Below are positions 19,983 through 29,308 of a stretch of DNA of 64,000 bases, in pieces (position 1 is the stretch's first letter; each line of letters starts with the position of its first letter). The DNA is from Pseudomonas sp. DC1.2 (GTDB taxonomy: Bacteria > Pseudomonadota > Gammaproteobacteria > Pseudomonadales > Pseudomonadaceae). The position numbers and the translations under genes were made by a program. Location of the stretch: positions 3,973,001-4,037,000 of the forward strand of contig NZ_CP133782.1 of NCBI RefSeq assembly GCF_034351645.1. Reading direction: 5' to 3'. The notes under the pieces are model-generated. The model had not been told where the DNA came from. It saw nothing but the letters and a program-made list of their open reading frames with translations, and did no database searches.

Positions 19983-20000
19983 TTCCATCGGCTAATAAAA

Positions 20001-20033
20001 AGCCCCGCCTGGTGATCCAGGCGGGGCCTTTTT
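20001..20033 (+). terminator. Bidirectional terminator of rne
   Basis: GCCCCGCCTGG and CCAGGCGGGGC form a near-perfect stem around TGAT, with A residues before and five T residues after. It ends rne and can also serve the minus-strand molybdenum operon. Confidence 0.92.
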
Positions 20034-20161
20034 ATGTCTGTCTGTTTATCCCATAGACCGAATTGCCTTCACTCTAGAGCAAGCTTCCAAGAGGTATAGC
20101 GCCGGCCAACAATGCCAATCCAGGAACAACGTGCTCGCAATCAGAAATCGTCCAACAACGC

Positions 20162-20752
20162 CTACTTAAAGATCAACGCCTCAGGCACATCTACGTCCCA
20201 CAAAACGCCAGGATCGTCCAGCGTCACCTTGACCACCCTCGACTGAGCGAACAAGGGCTTGGCCCCACGATCACCCGACAACCCCATCAACCCAGGGCCA
20301 AAGCTGCGTCCGAACCCAACTGGATGCCCACATTCGCCCTGGTACACCGGCACGCTGATGCAATCGTCCGCAATCCCAGCCGCCACCCGCTCGATACTCG
20401 ACGGCAGAATGAACGGCATGTCCCCCAGCACAATCAGCCAGCCATCAAGCTGCGAACACGCGGCAACACCTGCCGCAATGGTGTCGCCCATGCCCGTGGA
20501 CTCAATCAGCACGACTTCGTATCCATACGCCTGGGCCATGCGAATCACTTGCAGGCGATCCTCGGTAGTGACCAGTACGCGCCGCTCAAAGGACGACGGC
20601 AAACCAAACAGCACCTGCTCGATGACCGACCGCACACCACTGTCGCGACCGTTACAGTCGGCCAGTAACTTGTCCTTTTCGGCACCCGCCACCTGCCGAA
20701 ACCGACTGCCCTGCCCCGCCGCCAGCACGACGATGCCAATGGCCTCACTCAT
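20162..20752 (-). CDS. MocA-like molybdenum cofactor cytidylyltransferase
   Basis: A 196-residue MobA-like nucleotidyltransferase. It has the N-terminal pattern VVLAAGQGSRFR (Leu-Ala-Ala-Gly-x-Gly-x-Arg), a conserved Lys in EKDKLLADC, LGDMPF for the metal Asp, and GHPVGFG. In MocA proteins these motifs transfer CMP to molybdopterin to form the MCD cofactor used by xanthine-oxidase-family enzymes. It is the last gene of the operon and its ATG overlaps the XdhC-like stop by four bases (ATGA), so it probably serves the operon's own hydroxylase. The exact nucleotide cannot be proved from sequence. Confidence 0.82.
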   Translation of the reverse strand: MSEAIGIVVLAAGQGSRFRQVAGAEKDKLLADCNGRDSGVRSVIEQVLFGLPSSFERRVLVTTEDRLQVIRMAQAYGYEVVLIESTGMGDTIAAGVAACSQLDGWLIVLGDMPFILPSSIERVAAGIADDCISVPVYQGECGHPVGFGRSFGPGLMGLSGDRGAKPLFAQSRVVKVTLDDPGVLWDVDVPEALIFK

Positions 20753-21732
20753 TGGGCCACCGATAACGGCTTTTTCTGCTTCAGTTCAACGCCATTCTTG
20801 ATCGCTACGATTTCCGCCAACAGCGACAACGCAATCTCCGCCGGGGTGTGGCTACCGATGTGCAGACCGATCGGACCATGCAGCCGGTCGATGGCCTGTT
20901 GCGACAAGCCCAATTGAGCCAGGTTGTCCCGACGCTTCAGGCTGTTGACCCGCGACCCCAGTGCCCCGACATAAAACGCCTTGGAGTCCAGCGCCGTGAG
21001 CAGCGCCATGTCATCCAAGCGTGGGTCGTGAGTCAAGGCGACGATGGCCGTGCGTTCGTCGGTTTGGATATTCAGCACCGCCTCGTCCGGCATGCCTGAA
21101 ACGAAACGGCCATGCTGCTCTTCCCAGCCGTAAACGAACTCAGTACGCGGGTCGCAGATCAGCACTTCAAAATCCAGCAACCGGGCCATTTCAGCGACAT
21201 AACGGGAAAGCTGCCCGGCGCCGATCAACAGCAAGCGCCAGCGTGGACCGTAAATGGCGCGCAACGTTTCGCCATCAAAACTCAGCGTGTCGGTCTTGTT
21301 TGATGGCTGCAAAACCACGTGACCGGTGGCAAGATCCAGCGACCTCGCGACGATTTCATGCGCCTCACAGCGCGCCAGCAACTCAGCCACCCACTCCGGA
21401 TCGCCGACACGCTCCTCGGTCAGGCGCAACGTGCCACCACACGGCAGACCGAACCGCGCCGCCTCCTCACGAGTGACACCGTAAGTGATCAATTGCACGG
21501 GCGGCCCATCGACTGGAATACGCCCATCGTGCAGCCGCGCAATCAGATCATCCTCGACACAGCCACCCGATACAGAGCCAATCACCACGCCGTCTTCACG
21601 CAAGGCCAACATGGCACCCGGCGCCCGAGGCGCGGTCCCCCAGGTCTGAACCACGCTGTACAACACCACTCGCTGACCGGCACGGCGCCATTCAAGCACG
21701 CTGCGCAGGACGTTCAGATCGACGCTGTCCAT
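20749..21732 (-). CDS. XdhC/CoxF-family molybdenum hydroxylase maturation protein
   Basis: A 327-residue XdhC-like protein. The N-terminal XdhC/CoxI part has VQTWGTAPRAPGAMLA and GSVSGGCVEDDL. The C-terminal NAD(P)-binding-like Rossmann part has LLIGAGQLSRYVAEMA and VALTHDPRLDDMALL. In characterised systems XdhC binds Moco, promotes its sulfuration and delivers it to the apoenzyme. The frame is open upstream, but the ATG at 21730-21732 overlaps the stop of the catalytic subunit (TGATG). It acts in the cytoplasm before Tat export of the enzyme. Confidence 0.88.
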   Translation of the reverse strand: MDSVDLNVLRSVLEWRRAGQRVVLYSVVQTWGTAPRAPGAMLALREDGVVIGSVSGGCVEDDLIARLHDGRIPVDGPPVQLITYGVTREEAARFGLPCGGTLRLTEERVGDPEWVAELLARCEAHEIVARSLDLATGHVVLQPSNKTDTLSFDGETLRAIYGPRWRLLLIGAGQLSRYVAEMARLLDFEVLICDPRTEFVYGWEEQHGRFVSGMPDEAVLNIQTDERTAIVALTHDPRLDDMALLTALDSKAFYVGALGSRVNSLKRRDNLAQLGLSQQAIDRLHGPIGLHIGSHTPAEIALSLLAEIVAIKNGVELKQKKPLSVAQ

Positions 21733-24062
21733 CAGGCCTCCGCCTTCTGCCAACCCTGCAACTGATAGCGAACTGGCAGGCTGCGAATACGTTTGCCGGT
21801 GGCAGCGAAGATCGCGTTGCACAACGCTGGCGCAATCGGCGGCACACCCGGTTCACCGACACCGCCCAACGGCACAGTGCCCGGCGGCGTGACCAGATGC
21901 ACAGCGACCTCTTTTGGTGCCAGAGACATGCGCGCCACTTCGTACATGTGGAAATTGTCCTGCTGGACTTTGCCATCCTTGAAGCTGATCTCTCCAAGTA
22001 CCGCGTTACCGATCCCCATCACACAGGCGCCTTCGAACTGCGAGCGGATACGTTCGGGATTGATCTGCGGGCCGCAATCCACAGCGATATCAGCCTTGTG
22101 TACGATCAACGTGCCGTCGTCTTTGACTTCGACTTCGATCACCGCTGCCACATAGGTGACGAAGCTGTAATGCACCGCCAGCCCCAAGCCTCGCCCCTTG
22201 GGTAACTTGCGGCCCCACCCGGCAGCCTTGGCGGCGGTTTCCAGCACGGTGCGCATGCGAGCGGTATCGATCGGATAGCGCTCGGGAGACTCGCCGTAGT
22301 TCCACTCTTCACTCAAGGTGCGAGGATCAATCTGACGGTCCGGGCCGAGCAGTTTGATCTGATACTTGAGCGGATCCTGACCGGCCTTATGAGCCAACTC
22401 ATCGACGAAGGTCTGAATGGCGAAACCATGAGGAATGTTCGACACCGAGCGATACCAGCCGACCCGGGTGTGGACCGTCGCTTGCGGATTTTCCAGGCGC
22501 ACGTTGGGAATCGCGTAGGCCATGTTGGTGAAGCCCATACCCAGCTCAAACGCGGCTTCGTGGTTCATGCCCGGAGCAAACAACGCAGTGATACTCGGCG
22601 CAACGGTACGGTGCAACCAGCCGGACGGCATGCCGTCCTTGTTCAGGCTGGCCTTCAGATACTCGGCGGACACGGTGTGAAAATAAGAGCAGTGGATGTC
22701 GTCTTCACGGGTCCACTGCACGCGCACGGCCTTGCCGGGGAATTCTTTGGCAAGAATGGCCGCTTCGATGATGAAATCCGGCTTGGATTTACGCCCGAAA
22801 CCGCCGCCCAGCAAAGTGACGTTGACGGTGACGTTATCGAACGGTAAACCGAGGCGCTCGCTGATTCGTTCGCGAGTAACTTGCGGAGCCTGGCTTGGCG
22901 CCCACGCTTCGCACACGCCGTCCTTGAAGCGAGCAATGGCAACCATCGGCTCCATCGGCGACTGAGCCAGATGCGGCAAATAGTATGACGCCTCGAGCGT
23001 GCTGCCAGCGCTGCTAAGGGCCTTGTCGATATCACCGGTGTTGCGCACCACTTTGCCTGGCTTGAGAGCGGCGGCTTCCAACTCTTTGCGGTAGGCAAGC
23101 GAATCGTAGCGGGCGTTAGCGCCGTCATCCCATTCGATGTTCAGCGCTTCGCGGCCCTTGATCGCGGCCCAAGTGTTGCTGGCCACTACGGCTACACCGC
23201 CCAGCGGTTGAAACTCCGAGGGCAGCGGACGGCTTTCGATCTGTAAGACCTTGATCACACCGGGGACTTTCATCGCCGCACTGTCATCAAAGGATTTGAC
23301 CTTGCCGCCATAGACCGCTGGCCTGGCAATGGTGGCGTAGAGCATGCCGTCGAAATGGACATCGGCACCGAAGACTGCGCGTCCATTGACGATGTCGGCA
23401 CCGTCGACCGCGCGCACACCTTCCTTGCCGATGTAGCGGAACTCTGACGGTTGCTTGAGCCGCAGACTTTCACGGGCCGGCACCGGCAGCGCGCCGGCAG
23501 CGGCGGCTAACGCGCCGTAACCCAGTTCACGACCAGTGGGCTGGTGAATGACCTTGTGCAGTTGCGCATGGCATTCGCCAAGCGGCACTTTCCATTGGTC
23601 AGCGGCAGCTTGTTCGAGCAGGGTTCGCGCGGCAGCACCGCAGCGGCGCATCGGTTCGTACCAATGGCGCATGCTGCGCGAGCCGTCGGTGTCTTGGTTG
23701 CCGAAGCGCACTTCATCACCCGGCGCCTGTTGCACTTTGACCAGCGCCCAATCGGCGTCCAGTTCATCGGCCACCACCATGCTCAGGCTGGTGCGTATGC
23801 CCTGGCCCATTTCAGAACGGTTGCACACCACGGTCACCGTGCCGTCGGCGGCGATGCTGATGTAAACCTTCGGATCGTCGATCCAGCCGTTGGGCATGCC
23901 ATCGGCGCCGAATTTCTTGGGTTTGTCTTCGGCGAACACATCCTGCCAACCCCAACTTGCGGCGAGCACCAGCGCACCGGTGGCTCCGACGCCTTTGAGG
24001 AACCCGCGACGACCGGGATTACTCAAGTTGCTCAGGGCGAAATCATTCGGTAATTGGCTCAT
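21732..24062 (-). CDS. Tat-exported molybdenum hydroxylase large subunit (IorB-like)
   Basis: A 776-residue molybdopterin-binding subunit of the xanthine-oxidase family, in the two-subunit branch of isoquinoline 1-oxidoreductase and aldehyde dehydrogenases. The N-terminus has the twin-arginine signal GRRGFLKG followed by a hydrophobic stretch (VGATGALVLAASWGW), so the folded enzyme should be exported with its small subunit. Moco-binding blocks include SEMGQGIRTSL, LGGGFGRKS and the C-terminal GVGEPGVPP with the active-site Glu. The ATG at 24060-24062 is chosen because it places the Tat motif about 18 residues in. The substrate is probably an aldehyde or N-heterocycle. Confidence 0.88.
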   Translation of the reverse strand: MSQLPNDFALSNLSNPGRRGFLKGVGATGALVLAASWGWQDVFAEDKPKKFGADGMPNGWIDDPKVYISIAADGTVTVVCNRSEMGQGIRTSLSMVVADELDADWALVKVQQAPGDEVRFGNQDTDGSRSMRHWYEPMRRCGAAARTLLEQAAADQWKVPLGECHAQLHKVIHQPTGRELGYGALAAAAGALPVPARESLRLKQPSEFRYIGKEGVRAVDGADIVNGRAVFGADVHFDGMLYATIARPAVYGGKVKSFDDSAAMKVPGVIKVLQIESRPLPSEFQPLGGVAVVASNTWAAIKGREALNIEWDDGANARYDSLAYRKELEAAALKPGKVVRNTGDIDKALSSAGSTLEASYYLPHLAQSPMEPMVAIARFKDGVCEAWAPSQAPQVTRERISERLGLPFDNVTVNVTLLGGGFGRKSKPDFIIEAAILAKEFPGKAVRVQWTREDDIHCSYFHTVSAEYLKASLNKDGMPSGWLHRTVAPSITALFAPGMNHEAAFELGMGFTNMAYAIPNVRLENPQATVHTRVGWYRSVSNIPHGFAIQTFVDELAHKAGQDPLKYQIKLLGPDRQIDPRTLSEEWNYGESPERYPIDTARMRTVLETAAKAAGWGRKLPKGRGLGLAVHYSFVTYVAAVIEVEVKDDGTLIVHKADIAVDCGPQINPERIRSQFEGACVMGIGNAVLGEISFKDGKVQQDNFHMYEVARMSLAPKEVAVHLVTPPGTVPLGGVGEPGVPPIAPALCNAIFAATGKRIRSLPVRYQLQGWQKAEA

Positions 24063-24529
24063 GCCTTGGCCTCCGTCAGGTGGGTGGAGGCTTGGCGGAT
24101 TGCAGTCTTGATGCGGTTGTAGGTGCCACAACGGCAAATATTGCCGACCATCGCTTCTTCTATTTGCTCATCGCTGGGGTTGGGATTGATTTTGAGCAGT
24201 GCAGTGGCGGACATGATTTGCCCGCCCTGACAGAAACCACACTGTGCCACGGCGGTGTCGAGCCAAGCTTGCTGGACGATTTGACCCACCGGATCAGCGT
24301 GCAAGTTGTCGATGGTGTTGACGTTTTTACCGACCACCGAGCCGATGGGCGTGATGCAACTGCGTGCAGGCAAACCGTCGATATGGATGGTGCAGGCGCC
24401 ACATAGGCCCATGCCGCATCCGAATTTAGTGCCGTTGTAACCTGCCACGTCGCGGATTGCCCAGAGCAGCGGCATGTCTGACGTGACGTCGAGTTGATGG
24501 TCTTGACCGTTGAGTTTCAGGGTAATCAT
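24059..24529 (-). CDS. 2Fe-2S subunit of molybdenum hydroxylase (IorA-like)
   Basis: A 156-residue electron-transfer subunit. The plant-type 2Fe-2S domain has KFGCGMGLCGACTIHI and a later Cys in PARSC. The helical C-terminal domain holds the second cluster in QCGFCQGG and NICRCGTYNRI. It has no signal of its own and should hitch-hike with the Tat-targeted large subunit, whose gene overlaps by four bases. There is no FAD subunit gene nearby, so electrons probably go to a cytochrome or the quinone pool. Confidence 0.9.
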   Translation of the reverse strand: MITLKLNGQDHQLDVTSDMPLLWAIRDVAGYNGTKFGCGMGLCGACTIHIDGLPARSCITPIGSVVGKNVNTIDNLHADPVGQIVQQAWLDTAVAQCGFCQGGQIMSATALLKINPNPSDEQIEEAMVGNICRCGTYNRIKTAIRQASTHLTEAKA

Positions 24530-24632
24530 GGGCACGCCCGCACAGGTATTTAGAGTAGGGGTCGAGCAATCTGCCACCGGAATTGGCGGAGGGTTAATGC
24601 AGATCGGCTCAGGCTAATGGGCTCTCTTACAC

Positions 24633-24683
24633 AGACAACAACGTCTGTATCGGGCCTTCGATGGTGCAAATGTTTGCATCGTT
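24633..24683. promoter_or_regulatory. Two inverted repeats upstream of the molybdenum hydroxylase operon
   Basis: ACAGAC/GTCTGT (24633-24650) and a longer imperfect dyad around GATGGTGCAAATGTTTGCATC (arms near 24660-24670 and 24672-24681) lie in the 240-base gap before the 2Fe-2S gene. They are candidate operator sites. No regulator gene is adjacent, and I could not identify a good promoter. Confidence 0.35.
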
Positions 24684-24710
24684 AGGCAGCTAAGTTAACC
24701 CAGCATTAAC

Positions 24711-24748
24711 AAAAAAGCCCTGCACAATTGAAGATGTGCAGGGCTTTT
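24711..24748 (-). terminator. Terminator of murB operon
   Basis: AAAAGCCCTGCACA and TGTGCAGGGCTTTT form a 13-14 bp stem with A/T runs on both sides. It follows the murB stop by about 22 bases on the minus strand. Confidence 0.88.
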
Positions 24749-24770
24749 AAGTCAGCCTTAAGACTTAGCT

Positions 24771-25790
24771 TCAATAACGATTAGGCTCCATTTCCAGATC
24801 CACATTGAATCGTTGTGAAATGTCTTTCTGAATGCGCTGCGCCAGGTTCAGCAACTGTAGGCCCGTCGCGGCGCCGTAGTTGACCAATACCAGCGCCTGC
24901 AACGTATGAACGCCGGCGTCGCCGTCACGAAAACCTTTCCAACCGGCACGTTCGATCAGCCAACCGGCGGCCAGTTTCATTTGCCCGTCAGGTTGCGCGT
25001 AAGCCACCAGATCGGGGTATTGCACTTTGAGCTGCGCAACCCGCGCTGCAGACACCAAAGGGTTCTTGAAAAAGCTGCCGGCGTTGCCGAGCACCGACGG
25101 ATCAGGCAGTTTTTCACGGCGAATACTGCAAATCGCCTGGCTGACATCACCGGGCGTCGGGTGGTCGATGCCTTGTTCGCTAAGACGCTGACGCACAGGG
25201 CCGTATTCCAGATGAAGGTGCGCGGTCCGATGGAGATTGAAACGTACCCGCAGAATCAACCAGCGCCCCGGCTCCTGTTTGAACAGGCTGTCGCGGTAGG
25301 AAAAATTGCATTCTTGTAAGGTGAAATCACGTAGCGCACCGCTCTGCCGATCCAGCGCAGTGAGGCCCGCGAACACATCTTTGATCTCCACGCCATAAGC
25401 CCCAATGTTCTGCATCGGCGCCGCACCGACCGTCCCGGGAATCAGGCTAAGATTTTCCAGGCCTGCCAAGCCTTGGGCCAGGGTGTGTTGCACAAACGGA
25501 TGCCAAGACTCCCCCGCCTCAGCTTCAATCACGACATGGCTGCCGTCATCGCTCAACAGACGAATACCGCGTGTCGCCATCCGCAGCACCAGCGCCTGAA
25601 TATCCGCGGTCAGCAGCAAGTTGCTGCCGCCGCCAATCACCAACAACGGCAACGCGTTCGTGACGGCATAAGCCAGCGCTTCGCGCACTTGCGCATCGCT
25701 GTGGGCTTCGGCAAACAGCTGCGCAAAAACGTCAACACCAAAACTGTTGAACGGTTTTAGGGAGACTCCCGGTTGTATGTGCAAACTCAT
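24771..25790 (-). CDS. murB: UDP-N-acetylenolpyruvoylglucosamine reductase
   Basis: A 339-residue FAD enzyme that reduces UDP-GlcNAc-enolpyruvate to UDP-MurNAc in peptidoglycan synthesis. It is the type I form with YRDSLFK and NAGSFFKNP (catalytic Ser), and the FAD-binding block LVIGGGSNLLL. The C-terminus holds the catalytic Glu in DLEMEPNRY. Its ATG overlaps the phosphatase stop by four bases. It is last in the kdsB-phosphatase-murB chain. Confidence 0.94.
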   Translation of the reverse strand: MSLHIQPGVSLKPFNSFGVDVFAQLFAEAHSDAQVREALAYAVTNALPLLVIGGGSNLLLTADIQALVLRMATRGIRLLSDDGSHVVIEAEAGESWHPFVQHTLAQGLAGLENLSLIPGTVGAAPMQNIGAYGVEIKDVFAGLTALDRQSGALRDFTLQECNFSYRDSLFKQEPGRWLILRVRFNLHRTAHLHLEYGPVRQRLSEQGIDHPTPGDVSQAICSIRREKLPDPSVLGNAGSFFKNPLVSAARVAQLKVQYPDLVAYAQPDGQMKLAAGWLIERAGWKGFRDGDAGVHTLQALVLVNYGAATGLQLLNLAQRIQKDISQRFNVDLEMEPNRY

Positions 25791-26251
25791 AACCGTCCCT
25801 TCAACTCGATCACCAGCAGGTCACTGGCGCGTTCGATCAAATCCAGCACGTGCTCAAAACCCTGATCACCGTCGTGGTAAGGGTCCGGCACTTCATCGAG
25901 TTCCGACTCGTAGCGGCGCAGGAACAAGTCCAGCTCAGCCTTACCCTGAGCAGGCTGCAAACCCTTGAGGTGGCGCAGGTTGCTGTTATCCATCGCTAAA
26001 ATCAGATCATAGGTCGCGAAATCGGCGCGACTCACTTGCTGGGCGCGCTGGGCGGACAGATCGTAACCGCGCCGCTTGGCCGCCGCTTGGCTACGCTTGT
26101 CCGGCGCATTGCCCACGTGCCAGTCACCCGTGCCGGCGGAAGCGACTTCGATTTGATCGGCCAGCCCCGCGTCACGCAGTTTCTGTCGCAGCACCCCTTC
26201 GGCCGTGGGCGAGCGACAAATATTACCCAGGCAGACGAACAGAACCCGCAT
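25787..26251 (-). CDS. Low-molecular-weight protein-tyrosine phosphatase
   Basis: A 154-residue LMW-PTP with the P-loop CLGNICRSP (Cys7, Arg13) at the N-terminus and the general-acid Asp in VPDPYHDGD. Bacterial members dephosphorylate tyrosine kinases of capsule and exopolysaccharide systems, but no such kinase is nearby. It is embedded in cell-envelope genes and overlaps kdsB (TGATG) and murB (ATGA). It matches PAO1 PA2978. Confidence 0.9.
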   Translation of the reverse strand: MRVLFVCLGNICRSPTAEGVLRQKLRDAGLADQIEVASAGTGDWHVGNAPDKRSQAAAKRRGYDLSAQRAQQVSRADFATYDLILAMDNSNLRHLKGLQPAQGKAELDLFLRRYESELDEVPDPYHDGDQGFEHVLDLIERASDLLVIELKGRL

Positions 26252-27015
26252 CAGGCCTCCAGCAGGCGACGAACGCGCTCAAGGTCTTCGACGGTATCGA
26301 CGCCGGTTGGAGGGGCGATCAGTGCGTCGGCAACGTGAATCCGCACGCCGTGCCACAGAGCACGCAACTGTTCCAGAGATTCGGTGTTTTCCAGCCAGCA
26401 AGGGCCCCAGCTGACGAAGTCATGCAAAAAACCGGCGCGGTAGGCATAGATGCCAATGTGGCGACGGTACGGCACGCCTTCCGGCAGCTGGTCGCGGTTC
26501 TTGGCGAACGCATCGCGGGCCCACGGCAACGTGGAACGGCTGAAGGTCAGCGCCAGACCATTGAGGTCGCTAACGACCTTGACCACGTTGGGATTGAACA
26601 AGGTTTCCACGTCCTCGATCGGCTCAGCCAGCGTGGCCATGCTTGCTTCGGTGTGGGCGGCCAGGTTGGCAGCGACTTGATCGATCACGCTCGGCGGGAT
26701 CAGCGGCTCGTCGCCCTGGACGTTGACCACGATGGCGTCGGGCGCCAGACCAAGTTTTGCGGCCACCTCGGCCAAACGGTCGGTGCCGGAATTATGGTCT
26801 TCGCGGGTCAGCACCACTTCGGCGCCAAACCCCTTGCAGGCCTCGACGATGCGCGCATCGTCAGTGGCGACGACCACACGCTTAGCGCTACTTTTGCTGG
26901 CCTGTTCCCAGACGTGCTGAATCATCGGCTTACCCGCGATCAGTAGCAGTGGCTTGCCCGGCAGGCGGGTAGAGGCGTAACGCGATGGAATGACAACGGT
27001 AAAGGCTGTGGTCAT
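26251..27015 (-). CDS. kdsB: 3-deoxy-manno-octulosonate cytidylyltransferase
   Basis: A 254-residue enzyme that activates KDO as CMP-KDO for lipopolysaccharide inner core. It has the N-terminal [25 protein letters not shown] with the metal Asp, and RHIGIYAYR. The ATG overlaps the ycaR stop by four bases. It acts together with the neighbouring lpxK in lipid A/KDO assembly. Confidence 0.95.
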   Translation of the reverse strand: MTTAFTVVIPSRYASTRLPGKPLLLIAGKPMIQHVWEQASKSSAKRVVVATDDARIVEACKGFGAEVVLTREDHNSGTDRLAEVAAKLGLAPDAIVVNVQGDEPLIPPSVIDQVAANLAAHTEASMATLAEPIEDVETLFNPNVVKVVSDLNGLALTFSRSTLPWARDAFAKNRDQLPEGVPYRRHIGIYAYRAGFLHDFVSWGPCWLENTESLEQLRALWHGVRIHVADALIAPPTGVDTVEDLERVRRLLEA

Positions 27016-27197
27016 TTATCCAGACGCTCGTCGGTGGTCAGGGTACGCGCTTCGGTTTCGAGCATCACCGGGATGCCATCGCGAATCGGGTAGGCCAGGC
27101 CGGCGCCCTTGCTGATCAGCTCCGTTTTGTCGGCGCTGAGCTTGAGCGGACCTTTGCAGACCGGGCAAGCGAGAATATCGAGCAATTTGGTGTCCAT
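27012..27197 (-). CDS. ycaR: Trm112/YcaR-family small protein
   Basis: A 61-residue Trm112-like protein with [11 protein letters not shown] (one CxxC pair) and the typical [15 protein letters not shown] end. Homologues activate methyltransferases in eukaryotes; the bacterial role is unclear. I chose the ATG at 27195-27197 because AGGGA sits six bases before it. An ATG two codons upstream would touch the ribosome-binding site. It lies between lpxK and kdsB. Confidence 0.9.
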   Translation of the reverse strand: MDTKLLDILACPVCKGPLKLSADKTELISKGAGLAYPIRDGIPVMLETEARTLTTDERLDK

Positions 27198-27221
27198 GAG
27201 CATTCCCTGGATAAAACTGAG

Positions 27222-28232
27222 TTAAGGCAAAAGACGAGCCGGCAACAGGCGCATCAACTGGGTATCGAACCAGGCCACAAAGGCCGGCGAAGGCACCGCA
27301 TCAACCGCCAGGTACCACCAATCGGGGGCGGCGAAGGCACGGCACTTCACCGCGTCTTTTTCCGTCATGACCAACGGCAATGACGGTTTGAAATTCAAGG
27401 CCTGAACGCTGTATTCGGCGTGATCGGCAAACGCATGCGGGACCGGCTGCCAGTGTAGCGTCTGGAGGGTCGTGAAGAAACGCTGTGGGTTACCGATCCC
27501 GGCGACCGCGTGCAGCGCTTGTCCAACGGCAAAGTGGTCGAGGGGACGACGCTCGCCGCTTTGCAGATTGACCAATGCGGAGGGCTGCAGTGCAAAACAA
27601 AAACCGCCCTCATGGTCAGCACTCGCGCCGTTGAACAACACCGCATCCACGCTTTGCAGCCGTTCGAGCGGTTCACGCAAAGGCCCGGCGGGCAAGCAAC
27701 GTTTGTTGCCCAGGCCACGAGCTGCGTCAATCAACACCAGCTCCAGGTCCCGCGCCAGCCGGTAATGCTGCAGGCCGTCATCGGACAGGATCAGGTCCAG
27801 CGGTTCGCTCGCCAGCAACGCTTTGACGGCACGGCTGCGCTCAGGATCGATCATCAAGGGCACGCCCGTCCGCTGAACGATCAGCAGTGGCTCATCGCCG
27901 ACAACCCCGGCGCTCTGATCGACCTCGACCCGCCATGGCAGTTGCGGCGGTTTGGCGCCATAACCGCGGCTCACCACGCCAACCCGCAAGCCGCGGCGCT
28001 GGCAGTGCTGGATCATCCACAGAATCAACGGCGTCTTGCCAGTACCGCCTACGGTGATGTTGCCGACGACGATCAGCGGCACCGACGGTTGAAAGATCTC
28101 GCCTTCCCCCGCTAAAAAGCGATTGCGTTTGGCGGTGACAACACGCCGATACAACCACTCAAGCGGCCGCAGCAGTCTCAGGGCCGGATGACCGTCATAC
28201 CAGGCGGCGAGCAATCGATCAGACATGGCCAT
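27222..28232 (-). CDS. lpxK: Tetraacyldisaccharide 4'-kinase
   Basis: A 336-residue inner-membrane kinase that phosphorylates the 4' position of the lipid A disaccharide. The P-loop-like [14 protein letters not shown] lies near residue 57, followed by VVSRGYGAK and [16 protein letters not shown]. The N-terminal amphipathic part anchors it to the membrane. The ATG overlaps the exbD stop by one base (TGATG); another ATG two codons later is possible. Confidence 0.94.
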   Translation of the reverse strand: MAMSDRLLAAWYDGHPALRLLRPLEWLYRRVVTAKRNRFLAGEGEIFQPSVPLIVVGNITVGGTGKTPLILWMIQHCQRRGLRVGVVSRGYGAKPPQLPWRVEVDQSAGVVGDEPLLIVQRTGVPLMIDPERSRAVKALLASEPLDLILSDDGLQHYRLARDLELVLIDAARGLGNKRCLPAGPLREPLERLQSVDAVLFNGASADHEGGFCFALQPSALVNLQSGERRPLDHFAVGQALHAVAGIGNPQRFFTTLQTLHWQPVPHAFADHAEYSVQALNFKPSLPLVMTEKDAVKCRAFAAPDWWYLAVDAVPSPAFVAWFDTQLMRLLPARLLP

Positions 28233-28660
28233 CAGTGCGCCGGCGCCGCCTCGACAGTGGTCATGCGCAGGTGGCTGAACCCCAGCTTACCGGCGGCGTC
28301 CATCGCCGTGATCACTGCCTGGTGCTGAGTCTTGCCGTCAGCACTAATAGACAACGGCATATGAGTGTCTCCGTTGGACTCTTTCTGCAACGCATCCATC
28401 AAACTGGCGAGGTCGTTCTTCGGCAACAACTGGTTGTTAACCGAAAAGACCCCTTCAGCACTGATGGCGATGTCCAGTTGCTTGAGCTGCTGATCTTCAT
28501 CTGGCGAGCCACTCACCGCCTCCGGCAGATCAACACGTAACTGGGTTTCACGAGTAAACGTGGTGGTAACCACGAAAAACAGCAGCAGGATGAACACCAC
28601 GTCGATCAGCGACGCGAGGTTGATGTCCACATTCTCCCGTTGCTTGCGGCGGAATTTCAC
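28232..28660 (-). CDS. ExbD/TolR-family biopolymer transport protein
   Basis: A 142-residue protein with a short cytoplasmic N-terminus, one membrane helix with the proton-pathway Asp ([22 protein letters not shown]) and a periplasmic domain. It works with the MotA/TolQ/ExbB protein next door as a proton-driven motor for an unknown envelope client. It is a second copy type placed before lpxK in pseudomonads (PAO1 PA2982). The start is GTG, overlapping the exbB stop. Confidence 0.92.
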   Translation of the reverse strand: MKFRRKQRENVDINLASLIDVVFILLLFFVVTTTFTRETQLRVDLPEAVSGSPDEDQQLKQLDIAISAEGVFSVNNQLLPKNDLASLMDALQKESNGDTHMPLSISADGKTQHQAVITAMDAAGKLGFSHLRMTTVEAAPAH

Positions 28661-29292
28661 GCTTTGCCCTCGGCCAGGTCCACGTCACGGTCACCCTGCA
28701 CCACCTCGACCAGTTTGATCGCTTCCTGCTCCATACCCACCACCAGCTCATCGATCCGGCGTTGCAGGAAACGGTGAAAAAACACCGACGGAATACCCAC
28801 CATCAGGCCCGCAGCGGTGGTAATCAGCGCCTTGGAAATACCCCCCGCGAGCACCGCGGCATTGGTGGTCATGCCCGAGCCCATGAATGCACTGAAAATA
28901 TCGATCATGCCCAGCACCGTCCCCAGCAAACCGAGCAACGGGGCCATGGCGGCAATAGTGCCCAAGGCGTTGATATAGCGCTCAAGTTCGTGAATCACGC
29001 GGGCAGCGGCCTCTTCGATGCACTCCTTCATAATCTCGCGACCATGTTTGGAGTTGGCCAGGCCCGCAGCCAGGATCTCGCCCAACGGGGAGTTGGCGCG
29101 CAGTTCCTTGAGCTTTTCCTTATTAAGTTGTTTGTCCTTGATCCAGACCCACACTTGCCCGAGCAAGTGCGCCGGGGTCACGCGACTGGCGCGCAGGGTC
29201 CACAGACGTTCGGCGACGATCGCCATGGCCGCGATGGAACTCAGAATGATCGGCAGCATCATCCAGCCGCCGGATTTGACCAATTCCCACAC
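28657..29292 (-). CDS. MotA/TolQ/ExbB-family proton channel protein
   Basis: A 211-residue inner-membrane protein with three predicted helices (MMLPIILSSIAAMAIV, then LGTIAAMAPLLGLLGTVLGMIDIF and ALITTAAGLMVGIPSVFFHRF), the TolQ/ExbB layout. The GTG at 29290-29292 is preferred: it has GAGGGG upstream and gives the usual 211 residues. An earlier in-frame GTG at 29320-29322 lies inside a terminator-like hairpin. It pairs with the ExbD-like product downstream. Confidence 0.92.
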   Translation of the reverse strand: MWELVKSGGWMMLPIILSSIAAMAIVAERLWTLRASRVTPAHLLGQVWVWIKDKQLNKEKLKELRANSPLGEILAAGLANSKHGREIMKECIEEAAARVIHELERYINALGTIAAMAPLLGLLGTVLGMIDIFSAFMGSGMTTNAAVLAGGISKALITTAAGLMVGIPSVFFHRFLQRRIDELVVGMEQEAIKLVEVVQGDRDVDLAEGKA

Positions 29293-29308
29293 AGTGACAG
29301 TCCCCTCG

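Noticed and set aside
16395..19988. A 1197-codon open frame antisense to rne
   Set aside because: It mirrors rne codon for codon, has low-complexity Phe/Gly/Ser-rich content and no ribosome-binding site or family match. The GAA/GCC-rich codon use of RNase E avoids stops on the other strand.
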